In this document: one piece after another, positions 51,391 through 63,041 of the stretch
How positions within the stretch are numbered: position 1 is the stretch's first letter
How the letters are laid out: every line of letters begins with the position of its first letter
NCBI GenBank assembly: GCA_964017185.1
Contig: OZ024876.1
Location: 36,384,406 to 36,448,405 of the forward strand
Reading direction: 5' to 3'
Length of the DNA stretch: 64,000 nucleotides
Origin: Rugalucina vietnamica
Taxonomy: Eukaryota > Mollusca > Bivalvia > Lucinida > Lucinidae
Made by a program: the position numbers and the translations under genes
Notes under the pieces: model-generated
The model's input: the letters and a program-made list of their open reading frames with translations, nothing else
Database searches by the model: none
What the model was told of the DNA's origin: nothing

Positions 51391-54300
51391 AGCTCACCTG
51401 AGCCGAAGGCCCACAAGGTGAGCTTTTAGGATGGCCATGATCCGGCGTCCGTCCGTCGTCCGTCCGTCCGTCCGTCCGTCGTCCACAATTTCAAAGATCT
51501 TCTTCTCTGAAACCGCTTGGCCAATCAAAGTGAAATTTTATGTGGAGCATCCATGGGTAGGGGGAACTGAAGTTTGATCGCGAGATCCGGGTCACACGAC
51601 CAAGATGGCCGCCACGCCCATATATGGTTAAAACCACTCAAAAAATCATCCTCTCCAGAACCGGTGGGCCGATTTCCACGAAACTTGGTATGTAGCATCG
51701 GGGACTACAGCCCATCATAGTTTGATAAAATGATGACCCTTGGATGACCTTGACCTATTTTACGGCAAGGTCAAATTTGGAAACATAGGCTTTTACATGG
51801 GAAAAAGTGAAAACTATGGATTTTTTGAAAACTATTGCAGCCTGAGGCCTGAAAAGTGGTAGATGCAAACAACTAATGGAGTAGATGAAGGTATGTGATT
51901 AATATAGGTCAGGGTCATCTCTTGACCTTGGGAAGTCTGTTGTCCATACACATTTTTCAAAGATCTTCTTCTATGAAACTGCTTGGCCAATCAAAGTGAA
52001 ATTTTATGTGGAGCATCCATGGGTAGGGAGACGAAAGTTTGATTGCGAAATCCAGGTCACATGACCAAGATGGCTGCCACGCCCATATATGGTAAAAACC
52101 ACTCAAAAATCTTCTTCTCCAGAACCGGTGGGCCGATTTCCACAAAACTTGGTATGTAGCATCAAGGACCTCAGCCCATCATAGTTTGATAAAATGATGA
52201 CCCTTGGATGACCTTGACCTATTTTACGGCAAGGTCAAATTTGGAAACATAGGCTTTTACATAGGAAAAAGTGAAAACTATGGATTTTTTGAAAACTATT
52301 GCAGCCTGAGGCCTGAAAAGTGGTAGATGCAAACAACTAATGGAGTAGATGAAGGTATGTGATTAATATAGGTCAAGGTCATCTCTTGACCTTGGCCAGT
52401 CTGTTGTCCATACAAACTTTACAAAGATCTTCTTCTCTGAAACTGTTTGGCCAATCAAAGTGAAATTTTATGTGGAGCATCCATGGGTAGGGGAGACGAA
52501 AGTTTGATCGCGAAATCCAGGTCACATGACCAAGATGGCCGCCACGCCCATATATGGTAAAAACCACTCAAAAATCTTCTTCTCCAGAACCGGTGGGCCG
52601 ATTTCCACAAAACTTGGTATGTAGCATCAAGGACCTCAGCCCATTATAGTTTGATAAAATGATGACCCTTGGATGACCTTGATTTATTTTACGGCAAGGT
52701 CAAATTTGGAAACATAGGCTTTTACATAGGAAAAAGTGAAAACTATGGAATTTTTTGAAAACTGTTGCAGCCCGAGGCCTGAAAAGTGGTAGATGCAAAC
52801 AACTAATGGAGTAGATGAAGGTATGTGATTAATATAGGCCAAGGTCATCTCTTGACCTTGGCCAGTCTGTTGTCCATACACACTTTTCAAAGATCTTCTC
52901 TGAAACTGCTCGGCCAATCAAAGTGAAATTTTATGTGGAGCATCCATGGGTAGGGGAGACGAAAGTTTGATCGCAAAACCTAGGTCACATGACCAAGATG
53001 GCCGCCACGCCCATATATGGTAAAAACCACTCAAAAATCTTCTTCTCCAGAACCGACTGGCCGATTTCCACGAAACTTGGTATGTAGCATTGAGGACCTC
53101 AGCCCATCATAGTTTGATAAAATGATGACCCTATGATGACCTTGACCTATTTTACGGCAAGGTCAAATTTGGAAACATAGGCTTTTACATTGGAAAAAGT
53201 GAAAACTATGGGTTTTTTGAAAACTATTGCAGCCTGAGGCCTGAAAAGTGGTAGATGCAAACAACTAATGGAGAAGGTGAAGGTATGTGATTAATATAGG
53301 TCAAGGTCATCTCTTGACCTTGGCCAGTCTGTTGTCCATACACAGTTTTCAAAGATCTTCTTCTCTGAAACTGCGCGGCCAATCAAAGTGAAATTTTATG
53401 TGGAGCATCCATGGGTAGGGAGACGAAAGTTTGATTGCGAAATCCAGGTCACATGACCAAGATGGCTGCCACGCCCATATATGGTTAAAACCACTCAAAA
53501 ATCTTCTTCTCCAGAACCGGTGGGCCGATTTCCACGAAACTTTGTATGTAGCATCGGGGACCTCAGCCCATCATAGTTTGATAAAATGATGACCCTTGGA
53601 TGACCTTGACCTATTTTACGGCAAGGTCAAATTTGGAAACATAGGCTTTTACATAGGAAGAAGTGAAAACTATGGATTTTTTGAAAACTATTGCAGCCTG
53701 AGGCCTGAAAAGTGATAGATGCAAACAACTAATGGAGTAGATGAAGGTATGTGATTAATATAGGTCAAGGTCATCTCTTGACCTTGGCCAGTCTGTTGTC
53801 CATACACACTTTTCAAAGATCTTCTCTGAAACTACTTGGCAAATCAAAGTGAAATTTTATGTGGAGCATCCATGGGTAGGGGAGACGAAAGTTTGATCGC
53901 GAAATCCAGGTCACATGACCAAGATGGCCGCCACGCCCATACATGGTAAAAACCTTTCAAAAATCTTCTTCTCCAGAACCGGCAGGCCAATTTTCATGAA
54001 ACTTGGTATGTAGTATTTGGGACTCCAGCCCATCATAGTTTTTAGAAATGATGACCCTATGATGACCTTGACCTATTTTACGGCAAGGTCAATTTTGGAA
54101 ACATAGGCTTTCACATGGGAAAAGGCGAAAACAAACTGTTGCAGCCTGAGACCTGAAAGTTGCTAGATGCAGACAACTAATGGAGTCAATGAAGGTAAGT
54201 AATTAATAAAGGCCAATGTCATGTCTTGACCTTGGCCCAAGGTCATTTAAATATCAAAATTAAAATTATGGTTTTCTCAGAAATCACTGGGTTTGGAAAC

Positions 54301-54452
54301 TATTGCAGCCTGAGACCTGAAACTTTGCAGATTAGACAACTTATGAAGTCAATAAAGGTGTGTGAGTATTCAAGGTCAAGGTCATTTCATTATGACTTAA
54401 TACTCCAAGATCAGGCTTCAGGTGAGCGTTCTCAGGACCAATGGTCCTCTGG
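51391..54452 (+). mobile_element. Helentron-like element HLE-A, copy 3 (longest)
   Basis: AGCTCACCTGAGCCGAAGGC head and hairpin, then CCGTCCGTCCGTCCGTCCGT. Six ~465-bp units begin near 51495, 51957, 52420, 52886, 53346 and 53814; the middle ones are nearly identical. It ends AGGACCAATGGTCCTCTGG, with T on both sides. No protein; the minus-strand frames are repeat shadows. Confidence 0.72.
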
Positions 54453-54921
54453 TTCAAAGTTGAGGGCATAAAAAGAAAATGACCAATGAAAACGTAAAAT
54501 AAAAATGTGAATGATAATAATTGTTTTTTGTGAAGTCTCAGTTTTGCCAAGTTTGAAATTCACCAAATCAAAGCAAAACTGAGTGGCTAATTATAAAGTA
54601 GTCTCCCCTGATCTATTTATAGACATCCTTGAAAATAGTTAAAAATTGAATTATTTTGTGATTCTGCGTTCTTTAACAACTATAATATTAATTTATGTAA
54701 TACATGCCAGAAAATATCTACATGCGTTAAAATAGCACAGTATTACCTTTGCTGTTTTGCTGAATATCCCATTTCAGTCGGTGTGGAGAGGTCTTACGAA
54801 ACACGGATGGAAATATTCCGTCTAATCTATTCCAAAAATGTCTACTCCCATAATGTCTATTCCAAAAATGTATTTTCCCATTTTTGTAATAGAAAAACAT
54901 TTTAAGCACTTCCCCGTTTTT
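54453..54921. other. Intergenic spacer between two HLE-A copies
   Basis: AT-rich, with no gene. A repeated TCTATTCCAAAAATGT is visible at 54825-54870. Confidence 0.45.
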
Positions 54922-57053
54922 AGCTCACCTGAGCCCAAGGCTCACAGCTGAGCTTATATGATAGGCAGGCATCCGTCGTCGACCGTCCTTCCGTCGTCCG
55001 TCCGGCCGTCCACAATTTCTAAGAATATATCTGAAGCTAATTGGCCGATCTTGATAAAATTTAATGTGAACCATTATTGGGTTGGGGGATTGACTGCATT
55101 TGCTTTTGAAGCAGATTGTATCAAAACTGTGGTTTCCATGGCAACAGATTGCTCACAGACTTACGATGGGGAAAACTTGGAAAATCTTCTTTTCAGAAAC
55201 CACAGAGCCCACATCTTTAATATTTTTATGTGGCAATGGCTAATGGCCGTCATAAACGATGCCGTTGGCCACGCCCCTGGGGTCGATAGTCTCCATAAAC
55301 ATACTATATAGGAAAGCCTTCAAACACTAATATCTCCAAAGCCAGTACTAGTAGGCGGATCTTGATCAAATTACAAACACAGTATCACTGGGCAGTAGGA
55401 AAGGTAGCATATTGTTTTTTGTGCATATCGGACTGGGACTGTTTGTCATGGCAAAATATTCGTTTTAATGGAAAAAAGATAAAAAAAAATATTCTTCTCT
55501 GAAACGACAAGACCCACAGCTTTGATATTTGGCAATGGCTAATGGTTCTCTACATAAATTGTGCAATTCATGCCGCTGGGGTCAAATTTGACAACGTCCC
55601 GGGGGTCGATAGTCTCCATATACCTCAGGAAAACCTTCAACCCTCAATATATCCAGTTGGCGGATCGTGATCAAATTACACATACATCATCACTGGGCAG
55701 TAGGACAGGTTGCATATTGTTTTTGGACAGATCGGACTGGAACTCTGGTAGCCATGGCAACATATACGAAATCTTAAACTTCAAGGCCCACAGCTTCGAT
55801 ATTTGGTATGTGGCAATGGCTAATGTTCCTCAACGTAGATTGTGCCATTCATGCCCCTGGGGTCAAATTTGACCACGCCCCGGGGATTGATAGACCTACT
55901 ATAGGAAATCCTTCAAACATCAATATCTCCAAAGTCAAATGGCGGATCGTTATCAAATTGCACACATCATCATTATTAGGCAGTAGGAAAGGTTGCATAT
56001 TGTTTTTGGGCAGATCGGACTGGAACTCTGATTGCTATGGCAACATATACATTTTAATAGAGAAAAAAAAATCAAAACTTAGAATCTTCTTCTCTGAAAC
56101 TACAAGGCCTACAACTTTGATATTTGGTATGTGGCAATGGCTAATGGTCCTATATATAAATTGTGCCATTCATGCTCCAGGGGTTAAATTTGGCGACGAC
56201 CCGGGGGTCGACAGCCTCCATAGATTTACTACCGGAAAACCCTCAAACATCAATTGATGTCTTCAAAACCAAATGGCTTACAAACACAGTATCACTGGGC
56301 AGTAGGAAAGGTAGCATATTGTTTTTGTGCATATTGGACTGGGACTGTTTGTCATGGCAAAATATTCGTTTTAATGGAAAAAAAGATCAAAAATATTCTT
56401 CTCTGAAACGACAAGGCCCACAGTTTTGATATTTGGTATATATGGCAATGGCTAATGGTCCTCTACATAAATTGTGCCATTCATTCACCTGCGGTCAAAT
56501 TAGGCCAAACCCCAGGGTCGATAGTCTCCACAGACTTACTTAAATGAAAACGTTCAAACAATTATATCAAATCCAGTAGGTGGATCTTGATCAAATTAAT
56601 TACACACAAGTCATTACTTGGCAGTAGGAAAGTTTACAAATTGTTTCGGGCAGATCGGACTGGAATTCTGGTCGCAATGACAACATATAGGTTTTAACGA
56701 AAAACAAAATAAAAACTAGGGCCCACACCTTTGATATTTGGTATGTGGCAATGGCTAATGGTCTTATATACATAGATTGTGCAATTCATGCCCTTGGGGT
56801 CAAATCTGGTCACGCCCCAGGAGTCTATAGTCTCTATATATAGACTTATTATATAGGAAAACCTTGTCATTTGAAGGGAAAAACTTTCAGAAAATTACAA
56901 ATGGACAGAATATTGATTGTATAAATTCTGAAAAAGTATAACGCCAGGGCTTCATCCGTTCCGGCACTGGGGCTATACCATAATATTCAAACATTGTTTA
57001 TTGGTATATGTAGCAGATTTCAGGTGAGCGTTTACAGGACCATTGTTCCTCTT
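54922..57053 (+). mobile_element. Helentron-like element HLE-A, copy 4 (diverged)
   Basis: AGCTCACCTGAGCCCAAGGC head, GTCGTCCGTCC tract, and about six ~310-bp units with GGCAGTAGGAAAGGT and GGCAATGGCTAATGGTC. These differ from copies 1-3. The tail CAGGTGAGCGTTTACAGGAC is shared, but the last hairpin is damaged (CATTGTTCCTCTTT). It ends about 80 bp before the second gene's exon. Confidence 0.68.
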
Positions 57054-57135
57054 TATCTTTTCTTGTCTTATCTTTAGCAGTAAGGAAACGCTGAACACGT
57101 GATATATTATTATTGAATACTTTTCTTAATTTCAG

Positions 57136-60100
57136 TCACTTGCCTCACAAAACATGGATGCAATCGAAAGTTCGAAAGATTCTCCAGACAGCCAAGGGAA
57201 CGGCGAGTCTCAGTCCGAAAGTACCGGAAAATCAGTTGAAGGAGGAGGGCCTGCTTCCGCAGAAACACCGACAGAAGACATCAAAACAGCAATTGAAAGT
57301 AGGAGTTCTGAAGACACAGAATGTCATTCAACAGATAAATATCAGACTTTTCATATTAAACCACCAAGTCAGGCAAATAAACAAAGTTCCAATGGATATT
57401 TCATCAGCAAGGTGACGCCTGAACACAAAAGCACACCGCCTCCGAGTAGAAGTATAGGAAAAGTCTTTGTGATTCCAAAGCGCCCTGTGTCAGGACCTGT
57501 GAATGAACATTACCGAAGTTCGCTACATAATCAGCCGAGTTCTTCAGTCCAGGCTGCCCAGACGCATGCCAATATTGGTCAGATGCCAATGGTGCCACAA
57601 ACAGTGAATAGATTCATAATAAAACCAATTCCAGTATCATCTGGCAAACACACAGCAGAAGAAAGCAAATATTGTCAAAGCAGCTCTAAACCATCAAAAC
57701 GACATGGGAATGGAACAAAAGAATTAAAAACATGTTTTGCAATCGACTCGTCGAAGATCTCACTCTCAAACGCTCACATTCAACCTTTTCCCATAAACAG
57801 TTCTAATCCTGTAGAGCCGGTCTATCTAGCTGATTCCTCTGTAACCAGTACTCATCAAATCAGATGTAAGTCAACAAAAGATGGCCAACAGTGTTACAGA
57901 GATATCCGCCAGTCATTATCAAGCTCGGTAAATACTCAGGCAGTCAAAGGTTTGGATGAATCTACAACATGGAGGATAGCCTTACCAAAGCAGAACTACG
58001 GGACTGAAACAGCAGATGATAAACTTGCATCTAAAACTTACACAAGTACGACTCCGGCTGAAAATGACTCTATACTCAAGTCCTCATCAACGGACGAGAC
58101 GGATACTGAACAAGGCGTTTCAGATAAGCCAGCAAAACAATCAGATTGTGAAAAAAGAACAGTGGAAAATTCTGTAGATCTACTGACAAACAATGATCAA
58201 AAACAAACCCAAACTCCCGTGAAGAAAAAACGAAACAGAAAGCCTAAAGTATATTTTAGTCCTTCGGGTAATCATATTTCCGAGCCCTTTGATAATAGAC
58301 TAGCCCCAAAAGGATCGAGGAAAAGAAAACTCGCAGAAAATACGTTAGACAAACAATATTTTGGTGCTCTCAAACGTACGTTTGCTAAAAGAACAAAACC
58401 TTTGTCACCTAATACGGGTTTGGACATGAAAGACAAGGATTCTCCGAACAATATCGAAATCAGTACCAGCCGTATATCACCGAGTAAATGTCAAGATTCT
58501 GATTACAAACTCAAGCAAAAGGCCGTTTTAGCTGCTAGTACTAGTTCTAGCCTGTCGATGGAAAAATTAAGAGGTAATCCTCTGCTGGAAAAGCTTGATC
58601 TTAATGATACAGAAAGAAAGGAATCATTAGCAATTTTTAACAAACAATATCAGATACAGAACTCAAACCCAACACAGGCATACAAGCTAAGTATTGCAAG
58701 TTCGCTTGGTCATACGCAAATCAAAGAAGTCAAGGAACAACCGAAAACGAATAATGAAGAAAACGCAGCATCTAAGAAAGGATTTCAAACATTTCTACTT
58801 GATAAGAAAGAACAAACGAATGTCAGTCTCGATGGTATAAAAGTACTGAACGATTTAAGTGTAGAAAATAGTGTTGGGGATGAAAAGAATCCATTGAATA
58901 ATTCTGTAGATGCCAAAATATGTTATGAATCAGATGAATACAAATCGGCCTATTCTGCTCCTGACTTGGGATCAGTGAAATCAATTACACCAACATTGCC
59001 ATCTGTAGTTCTCCAGAGAATGAAAGGTATTAAACCCACTGAAACCGTACAAGTAAGCCAAATTTTGAAACAATCTACATTTAATACACCGTCGGAAAAC
59101 AAGGAAAGTAAACAATATGGAGGTGTTAAGCAAGATATGCCACTGAGAAATATTGATCAGTCTAAGCCAGTCGAGTGTGAATGGGATAAATGTACTAGCG
59201 GCGAAAGTAAAACCAATACAGATGCAAAAGCAACAGCCTATATGTCGACAAGAGATAACGCAATACAAGCAAACAAGAAGAACAGAACTGAAACCAGTCG
59301 AGACGAAGGACTTTTACATAAACTTCTGTTCAGTGACGAACAACAACCAGTACGTTCTGAAGAAAACGTAAAACCTTCTGACAGCAAATGTCATGGCTCT
59401 CAACCTGATCTACATCAGAGCTCGAGTAAGTGTAGAACAGAATCGCATAATTCAGATAATTCAAGTTCAACAAGTACAATGAGACTTCCTTCAGTTTCAA
59501 ACATGAATATCAGTCAAACAATTTACCTAGCTCAGCCAATACCCGTCTTCTATAGTACAAAAGAGCGGCTTATCCCAGGACCGATGCCAATTATTTCCGA
59601 TGCCTACCAATTTAAGTTGTCTAGGGATTCAACTGCAAATACAAGAGCACCTATAACAATAAACACACAGTCAGTTGTTAGCCAAGCTAATCTGGGTAAG
59701 GACGTAGACAATGGTGCTGGTAGTTCAAGCAAATCAGCTCAGGTTCAAATGGGTACTAATTTTCCAGTAAAAGATCCTACAGGTATTCTTACACCTGTAT
59801 CCAAAACAAATAAGAAATCTGCTGAAAAAGTAAGACCTGACAGTAATAAAAGAAAGGAAACAGGTGAAAGTAGAGAAGGCAATAGCTCTAGAAACAAAAC
59901 AGTGGCCGAATTATTGAAAGAAAAGCGAATTGATCAATGTAAAGAGAAAACTTTGGTGGGTCAGCCTAAGTTAGAATTTGCGAGCCCTGCTAGTGCATTA
60001 CTAGGAAGAGACAACAATAATCCAGGAACAAATGAGGGCAGAGCAGAAACAAACGAATCATCAAAAGAAGAGAATCAGACAATCAAGGTCGTCGATGAAG

Positions 60101-62349
60101 AGAAAGGAGAGACATCGGCTACGAAATTATGTAATGAATCAAGTGCTTCTGTAACAACATTACCTGCGTCTCCAGGAAAGCCAGTCAGTGATCATTTATA
60201 TTCTTCACCTAGCTGGAATGGTAATAAGCTGACGCCACATAAACCGCCCTTCCGCTCAGCATCGTACTCTCCACTGGCGGCGATAGCTGGCATGGAACAT
60301 AGATATTCAAGATCAGTATCACCAAAGGGGCCTACAAGAACATTGTCTTCAGAAACCACGAGGCCAACAAGTTTGATAGGAAACAGTGCAGGAAAGTGTC
60401 CATCAACTAGTCCGCTTGTCCCTCTCAAAATTGTATTGCCATCTCCGAAGAGTTCACTTTCACTCACAAAGAGTCAAAGTGCTAACATGAGTTCCTCGTC
60501 TACGATTAATGTCCCGGTCACAGTTCAAACACTGCCAGGGATGTCCACTCAGTCCAAAGACAATTGCTTTGTTCAACAAAACGTGAAAACAACTGTAAAA
60601 CCGAATGTCGATACGACACATCATAGTGGAATACAAGGTCAGACAAACCAGTCCTTTGCCGTCAGGATTGGGGACAAAATGTACATCATTAAACCAGCGT
60701 TACCGGTCCAGTCACCTCAGATAAACTCGCCTAAAACCACCGTACAATTAGACCACAGCAGTGCATCTTCGAAACCTGAAATACAGACTACTACTCCAAA
60801 GGCAGTGAAAACTAAGCCCTCAAGAAAGAGAAAATCTGCTGCTTCTAATCCGGATAAGCAACCTAAATCAAGTCAGACGCCAACACACCAGAAAGTTATG
60901 AAGAAGAAAATAAAGAAACTTTTGAAAAAGGATAAAACACAATTTGAGGAATTGATTCAGTCTTTGGGACTTGAACATAATAAAGACAAGAGAAAGAAAC
61001 CTAAGAGAAAACCATCCCATAAAATTACCTATTCATGCACGCCTTCCCCTGCTCATAGTCATCATAACACAAGCGAATCAGCCTTTCCTATAAAGGAAGA
61101 GTTTGTTACGCCTGAAGCAACACCTGGTCCAGACACACCTATACTGGAAGCAAGCACATCAAAAATACGGACAAAAGCTACGAAAGTAGTGGACAAAAAG
61201 GCAATTATTCTTCAGATATTCAAATCTTCAACCGAAGGTAGTAAGTTCTACATGCACACAGCGAAATTGCGGTTTACATCAGGTCGAGATGGAGACTATC
61301 GTCGTTGGTACAATCACTCTGATTACCCTTGCAAGTTACATCTGAGACACTCTGATATCATACATCAAATAGATGTTGAGACACTCCGATCTGGGTTTTA
61401 CCTAGTCAGTGAGATGGATAAGAACATTCTTAAGTCAAAGTCGACTGAAAGTCATTCTGTATCAGCGGTCTTGTCACTGTATCCACCAGATATGAATATT
61501 CTCCCTGAAGGGTCAATGGCGATTGCTGTAGGGAAAATCAACGATATCGACGAATCTGAGCAACCGATACCAAATGAGAATGAAACTGACACGGTCAACA
61601 AGAATGTTGAAAACATAATCAAGAGTATTCTGGAACTTGATGACTTAAATGCCATTGAGCAAATAGAGGATGAACGTTATGGATCCGTCAAGGATGTATC
61701 CATGTCCCCGAAATGTCATTCAAGCAAATTCTACACACCAGACATGTTTGAATGTTTTACTCAGAAGAGAAGAACAGATATGAGAGGTTCTTGTGGTGTG
61801 AAAATCAGTAATATAGACAGTAACCTTAAATCTGTCTCAGCTAAAAGAAGCTTTGAGGATATTGAAGAATCTGATGTAACAGTCAGTACTAAAGCGCATG
61901 AATTGAAAATGAAACAGAATGAACTGTATCAAGAATGTTCTAAACTGAGGGAGAAAATACAGACTGATTCAGGGTTGCTACAAGACACGGGCTTCGCTTG
62001 TAGTTTGGATACGCTGGATGAACTACCCACTGGCAGTTCTCGGGATGACGATATGCCTACAGACCCACAGGATGATCCAACATTTAATGGTGTGGAAACG
62101 ATGAACAATGATGCAGTCAACCAATTGAAAGAATTGAACGGTGCGGAATCCGAGATTAAGGCTATATGTAGTCCAGATAAAGACCAGGAAGACCAGACAG
62201 GTACATCTGAGTTCGATAAGAATGTAAATTGCTGTGTTCAGAGGAAAACACGCGGTAGAGGAGCTGGTTGGTCCAGACGACCACGCGCTGCTAAGAAGAG
62301 TGAAGTTGACATTAAACGATGTACAAGGAGTAATACAGACAAACAATAG
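57136..62349 (+). CDS. Large, disordered, basic, probably nuclear protein (1731 aa), family not recognised
   Basis: An acceptor, TTTTCTTAATTTCAG, ends at 57135. Six in-frame codons precede the first ATG at 57154, so this is an internal or last exon, and the true start may lie in an upstream exon hidden in repeats. The stop is TAG at 62347. Residues 1-1340 are Ser/Thr/Lys-rich and low complexity. Basic clusters that could act as nuclear signals: KKKRNRKPK near 357, SRKRK near 388, SRKRKSA near 1223, VMKKKIKKLLKKDK near 1247, DKRKKPKRKPSHK near 1278. A compact region at about 1345-1450 (SKFYMHTAKLRFTSGRDGDY, YRRWYNHSDYPCKLHL) looks folded. A short coiled coil lies at about 1580-1605. The tail is RGRGAGWSRRPRAAKK. 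Length and intact frame show it is a real gene. DNA or chromatin binding is inference from composition only. Confidence 0.88.
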   Translation, partial: SLASQNMDAIESSKDSPDSQGNGESQSESTGKSVEGGGPASAETPTEDIKTAIESRSSEDTECHSTDKYQTFHIKPPSQANKQSSNGYFISKVTPEHKSTPPPSRSIGKVFVIPKRPVSGPVNEHYRSSLHNQPSSSVQAAQTHANIGQMPMVPQTVNRFIIKPIPVSSGKHTAEESKYCQSSSKPSKRHGNGTKELKTCFAIDSSKISLSNAHIQPFPINSSNPVEPVYLADSSVTSTHQIRCKSTKDGQQCYRDIRQSLSSSVNTQAVKGLDESTTWRIALPKQNYGTETADDKLASKTYTSTTPAENDSILKSSSTDETDTEQGVSDKPAKQSDCEKRTVENSVDLLTNNDQKQTQTPVKKKRNRKPKVYFSPSGNHISEPFDNRLAPKGSRKRKLAENTLDKQYFGALKRTFAKRTKPLSPNTGLDMKDKDSPNNIEISTSRISPSKCQDSDYKLKQKAVLAASTSSSLSMEKLRGNPLLEKLDLNDTERKESLAIFNKQYQIQNSNPTQAYKLSIASSLGHTQIKEVKEQPKTNNEENAASKKGFQTFLLDKKEQTNVSLDGIKVLNDLSVENSVGDEKNPLNNSVDAKICYESDEYKSAYSAPDLGSVKSITPTLPSVVLQRMKGIKPTETVQVSQILKQSTFNTPSENKESKQYGGVKQDMPLRNIDQSKPVECEWDKCTSGESKTNTDAKATAYMSTRDNAIQANKKNRTETSRDEGLLHKLLFSDEQQPVRSEENVKPSDSKCHGSQPDLHQSSSKCRTESHNSDNSSSTSTMRLPSVSNMNISQTIYLAQPIPVFYSTKERLIPGPMPIISDAYQFKLSRDSTANTRAPITINTQSVVSQANLGKDVDNGAGSSSKSAQVQMGTNFPVKDPTGILTPVSKTNKKSAEKVRPDSNKRKETGESREGNSSRNKTVAELLKEKRIDQCKEKTLVGQPKLEFASPASALLGRDNNNPGTNEGRAETNESSKEENQTIKVVDEEKGETSATKLCNESSASVTTLPASPGKPVSDHLYSSPSWNGNKLTPHKPPFRSASYSPLAAIAGMEHRYSRSVSPKGPTRTLSSETTRPTSLIGNSAGKCPSTSPLVPLKIVLPSPKSSLSLTKSQSANMSSSSTINVPVTVQTLPGMSTQSKDNCFVQQNVKTTVKPNVDTTHHSGIQGQTNQSFAVRIGDKMYIIKPALPVQSPQINSPKTTVQLDHSSASSKPEIQTTTPKAVKTKPSRKRKSAASNPDKQPKSSQTPTHQKVMKKKIKKLLKKDKTQFEELIQSLGLEHNKDKRKKPKRKPSHKITYSCTPSPAHSHHNTSESAFPIKEEFVTPEATPGPDTPILEASTSKIRTKATKVVDKKAIILQIFKSSTEGSKFYMHTAKLRFTSGRDGDYRRWYNHSDYPCKLHLRHSDIIHQIDVETLRSGFYLVSEMDKNILKSKSTESHSVSAVLSLYPPDMNILPEGSMAIAVGKINDIDESEQPIPNENETDTVNKNVENIIKSILELDDLNAIEQIEDERYGSVKDVSMSPKCHSSKFYTPDMFECFTQKRRTDMRGSCGVKISNIDSNLKSVSAKRSFEDIEESDVTVSTKAHELKMKQNELYQECSKLREKIQTDSGLLQDTGFACSLDTLDELPTGSSRDDDMPTDPQDDPTFNGVETMNNDAVNQLKELNGAESEIKAICSPDKDQEDQTGTSEFDKNVNCCVQRKTRGRGAGWSRRPRAAKKSEVDIKRCTRSNTDKQ

Positions 62350-62441
62350 ACTGCAGAAAAGTAAATCCGAACATGGTCAAAATCAGCTATCATGACAAGC
62401 CCATAAACATAACGTTTGTGCAGTGTTGTTTTCGATATACG

Positions 62442-62571
62442 GATAGTACAATTCCTCTACTTTCTAAATCCAAAATTCCCAGCCTCTGCCTATCTTTTGT
62501 GCTTGTACAGCTCGGTTTGTGTTGGACCTATTCGGAAAACATACTGTTGGTTTTCTCATGACTTGGCTCAT
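62442..62571 (-). mobile_element. Family P MITE, right-arm fragment
   Basis: GGATAGTACAATTCCTCTAC, CCAAAATTCCCAGCCTCTGC, TGTACAGCTCGGTTTGTGTT and TTGGTTTTCTCATGACTTGG match family P. Confidence 0.75.
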
Positions 62572-62620
62572 CATGTTCAGGTTCGGGAAATGCACATTTT
62601 TCTGAACTCTACGTGGGCAG

Positions 62621-62860
62621 AGCCGCTACGCGAGAAAACCGGTATTTGGGGTTTCCGACCAGTTCCGACACAAACCGCCCTGTAGATTCACAGAAAAAAA
62701 GTGTAGAAGCTTGGAATTTTGTATTTATATGAAGAAGGGGGATAGTACTACACGTGAAGCGAAAACAAAGGCGCTAATCAGCTGTGCAGTTACTGCACAG
62801 CTGATCTGCGCCTTTGTTTTCGCATAGGCAAAAATCTGGTTTTCTCATGATGCGGCTCAT
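62621..62860. mobile_element. Family P MITE, full copy
   Basis: GAGCCGCTACGCGAGAAAAC to TTTTCTCATGATGCGGCTCA, 240 bp. The core TCAGCTGTGCAGTTACTGCA CAGCTGA is a perfect palindrome, extended by GCGAAAACAAAGGCGC on each side. Confidence 0.88.
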
Positions 62861-63041
62861 ATGATGTTCAGAATGACATTTGTTTTATTATTTATTTTAT
62901 TTTAGTTTTTCTTTTTTTTCATTGTTGCATGTTGCAATAGCTTAAGACAGGCATATACTTACTGGAGGAATGTACATTTATATTTCATTAAATATTTTTG
63001 TTGGTGTTATTTAAATAACTTGTCCCTTAAGCCTCTGTCAC

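Noticed and set aside
51900-52920. Minus-strand frames of 62-77 codons in the HLE-A array
   Set aside because: They recur once per tandem unit with drifting frame breaks, so they are shadows of the repeat rather than genes.
57113-62346. Other frames overlapping the 1731-codon gene (100 codons at 57113, 107 codons at 62023 minus, and others)
   Set aside because: The long frame is intact over 5.2 kb with a plausible acceptor. The overlapping short frames have no supporting feature.
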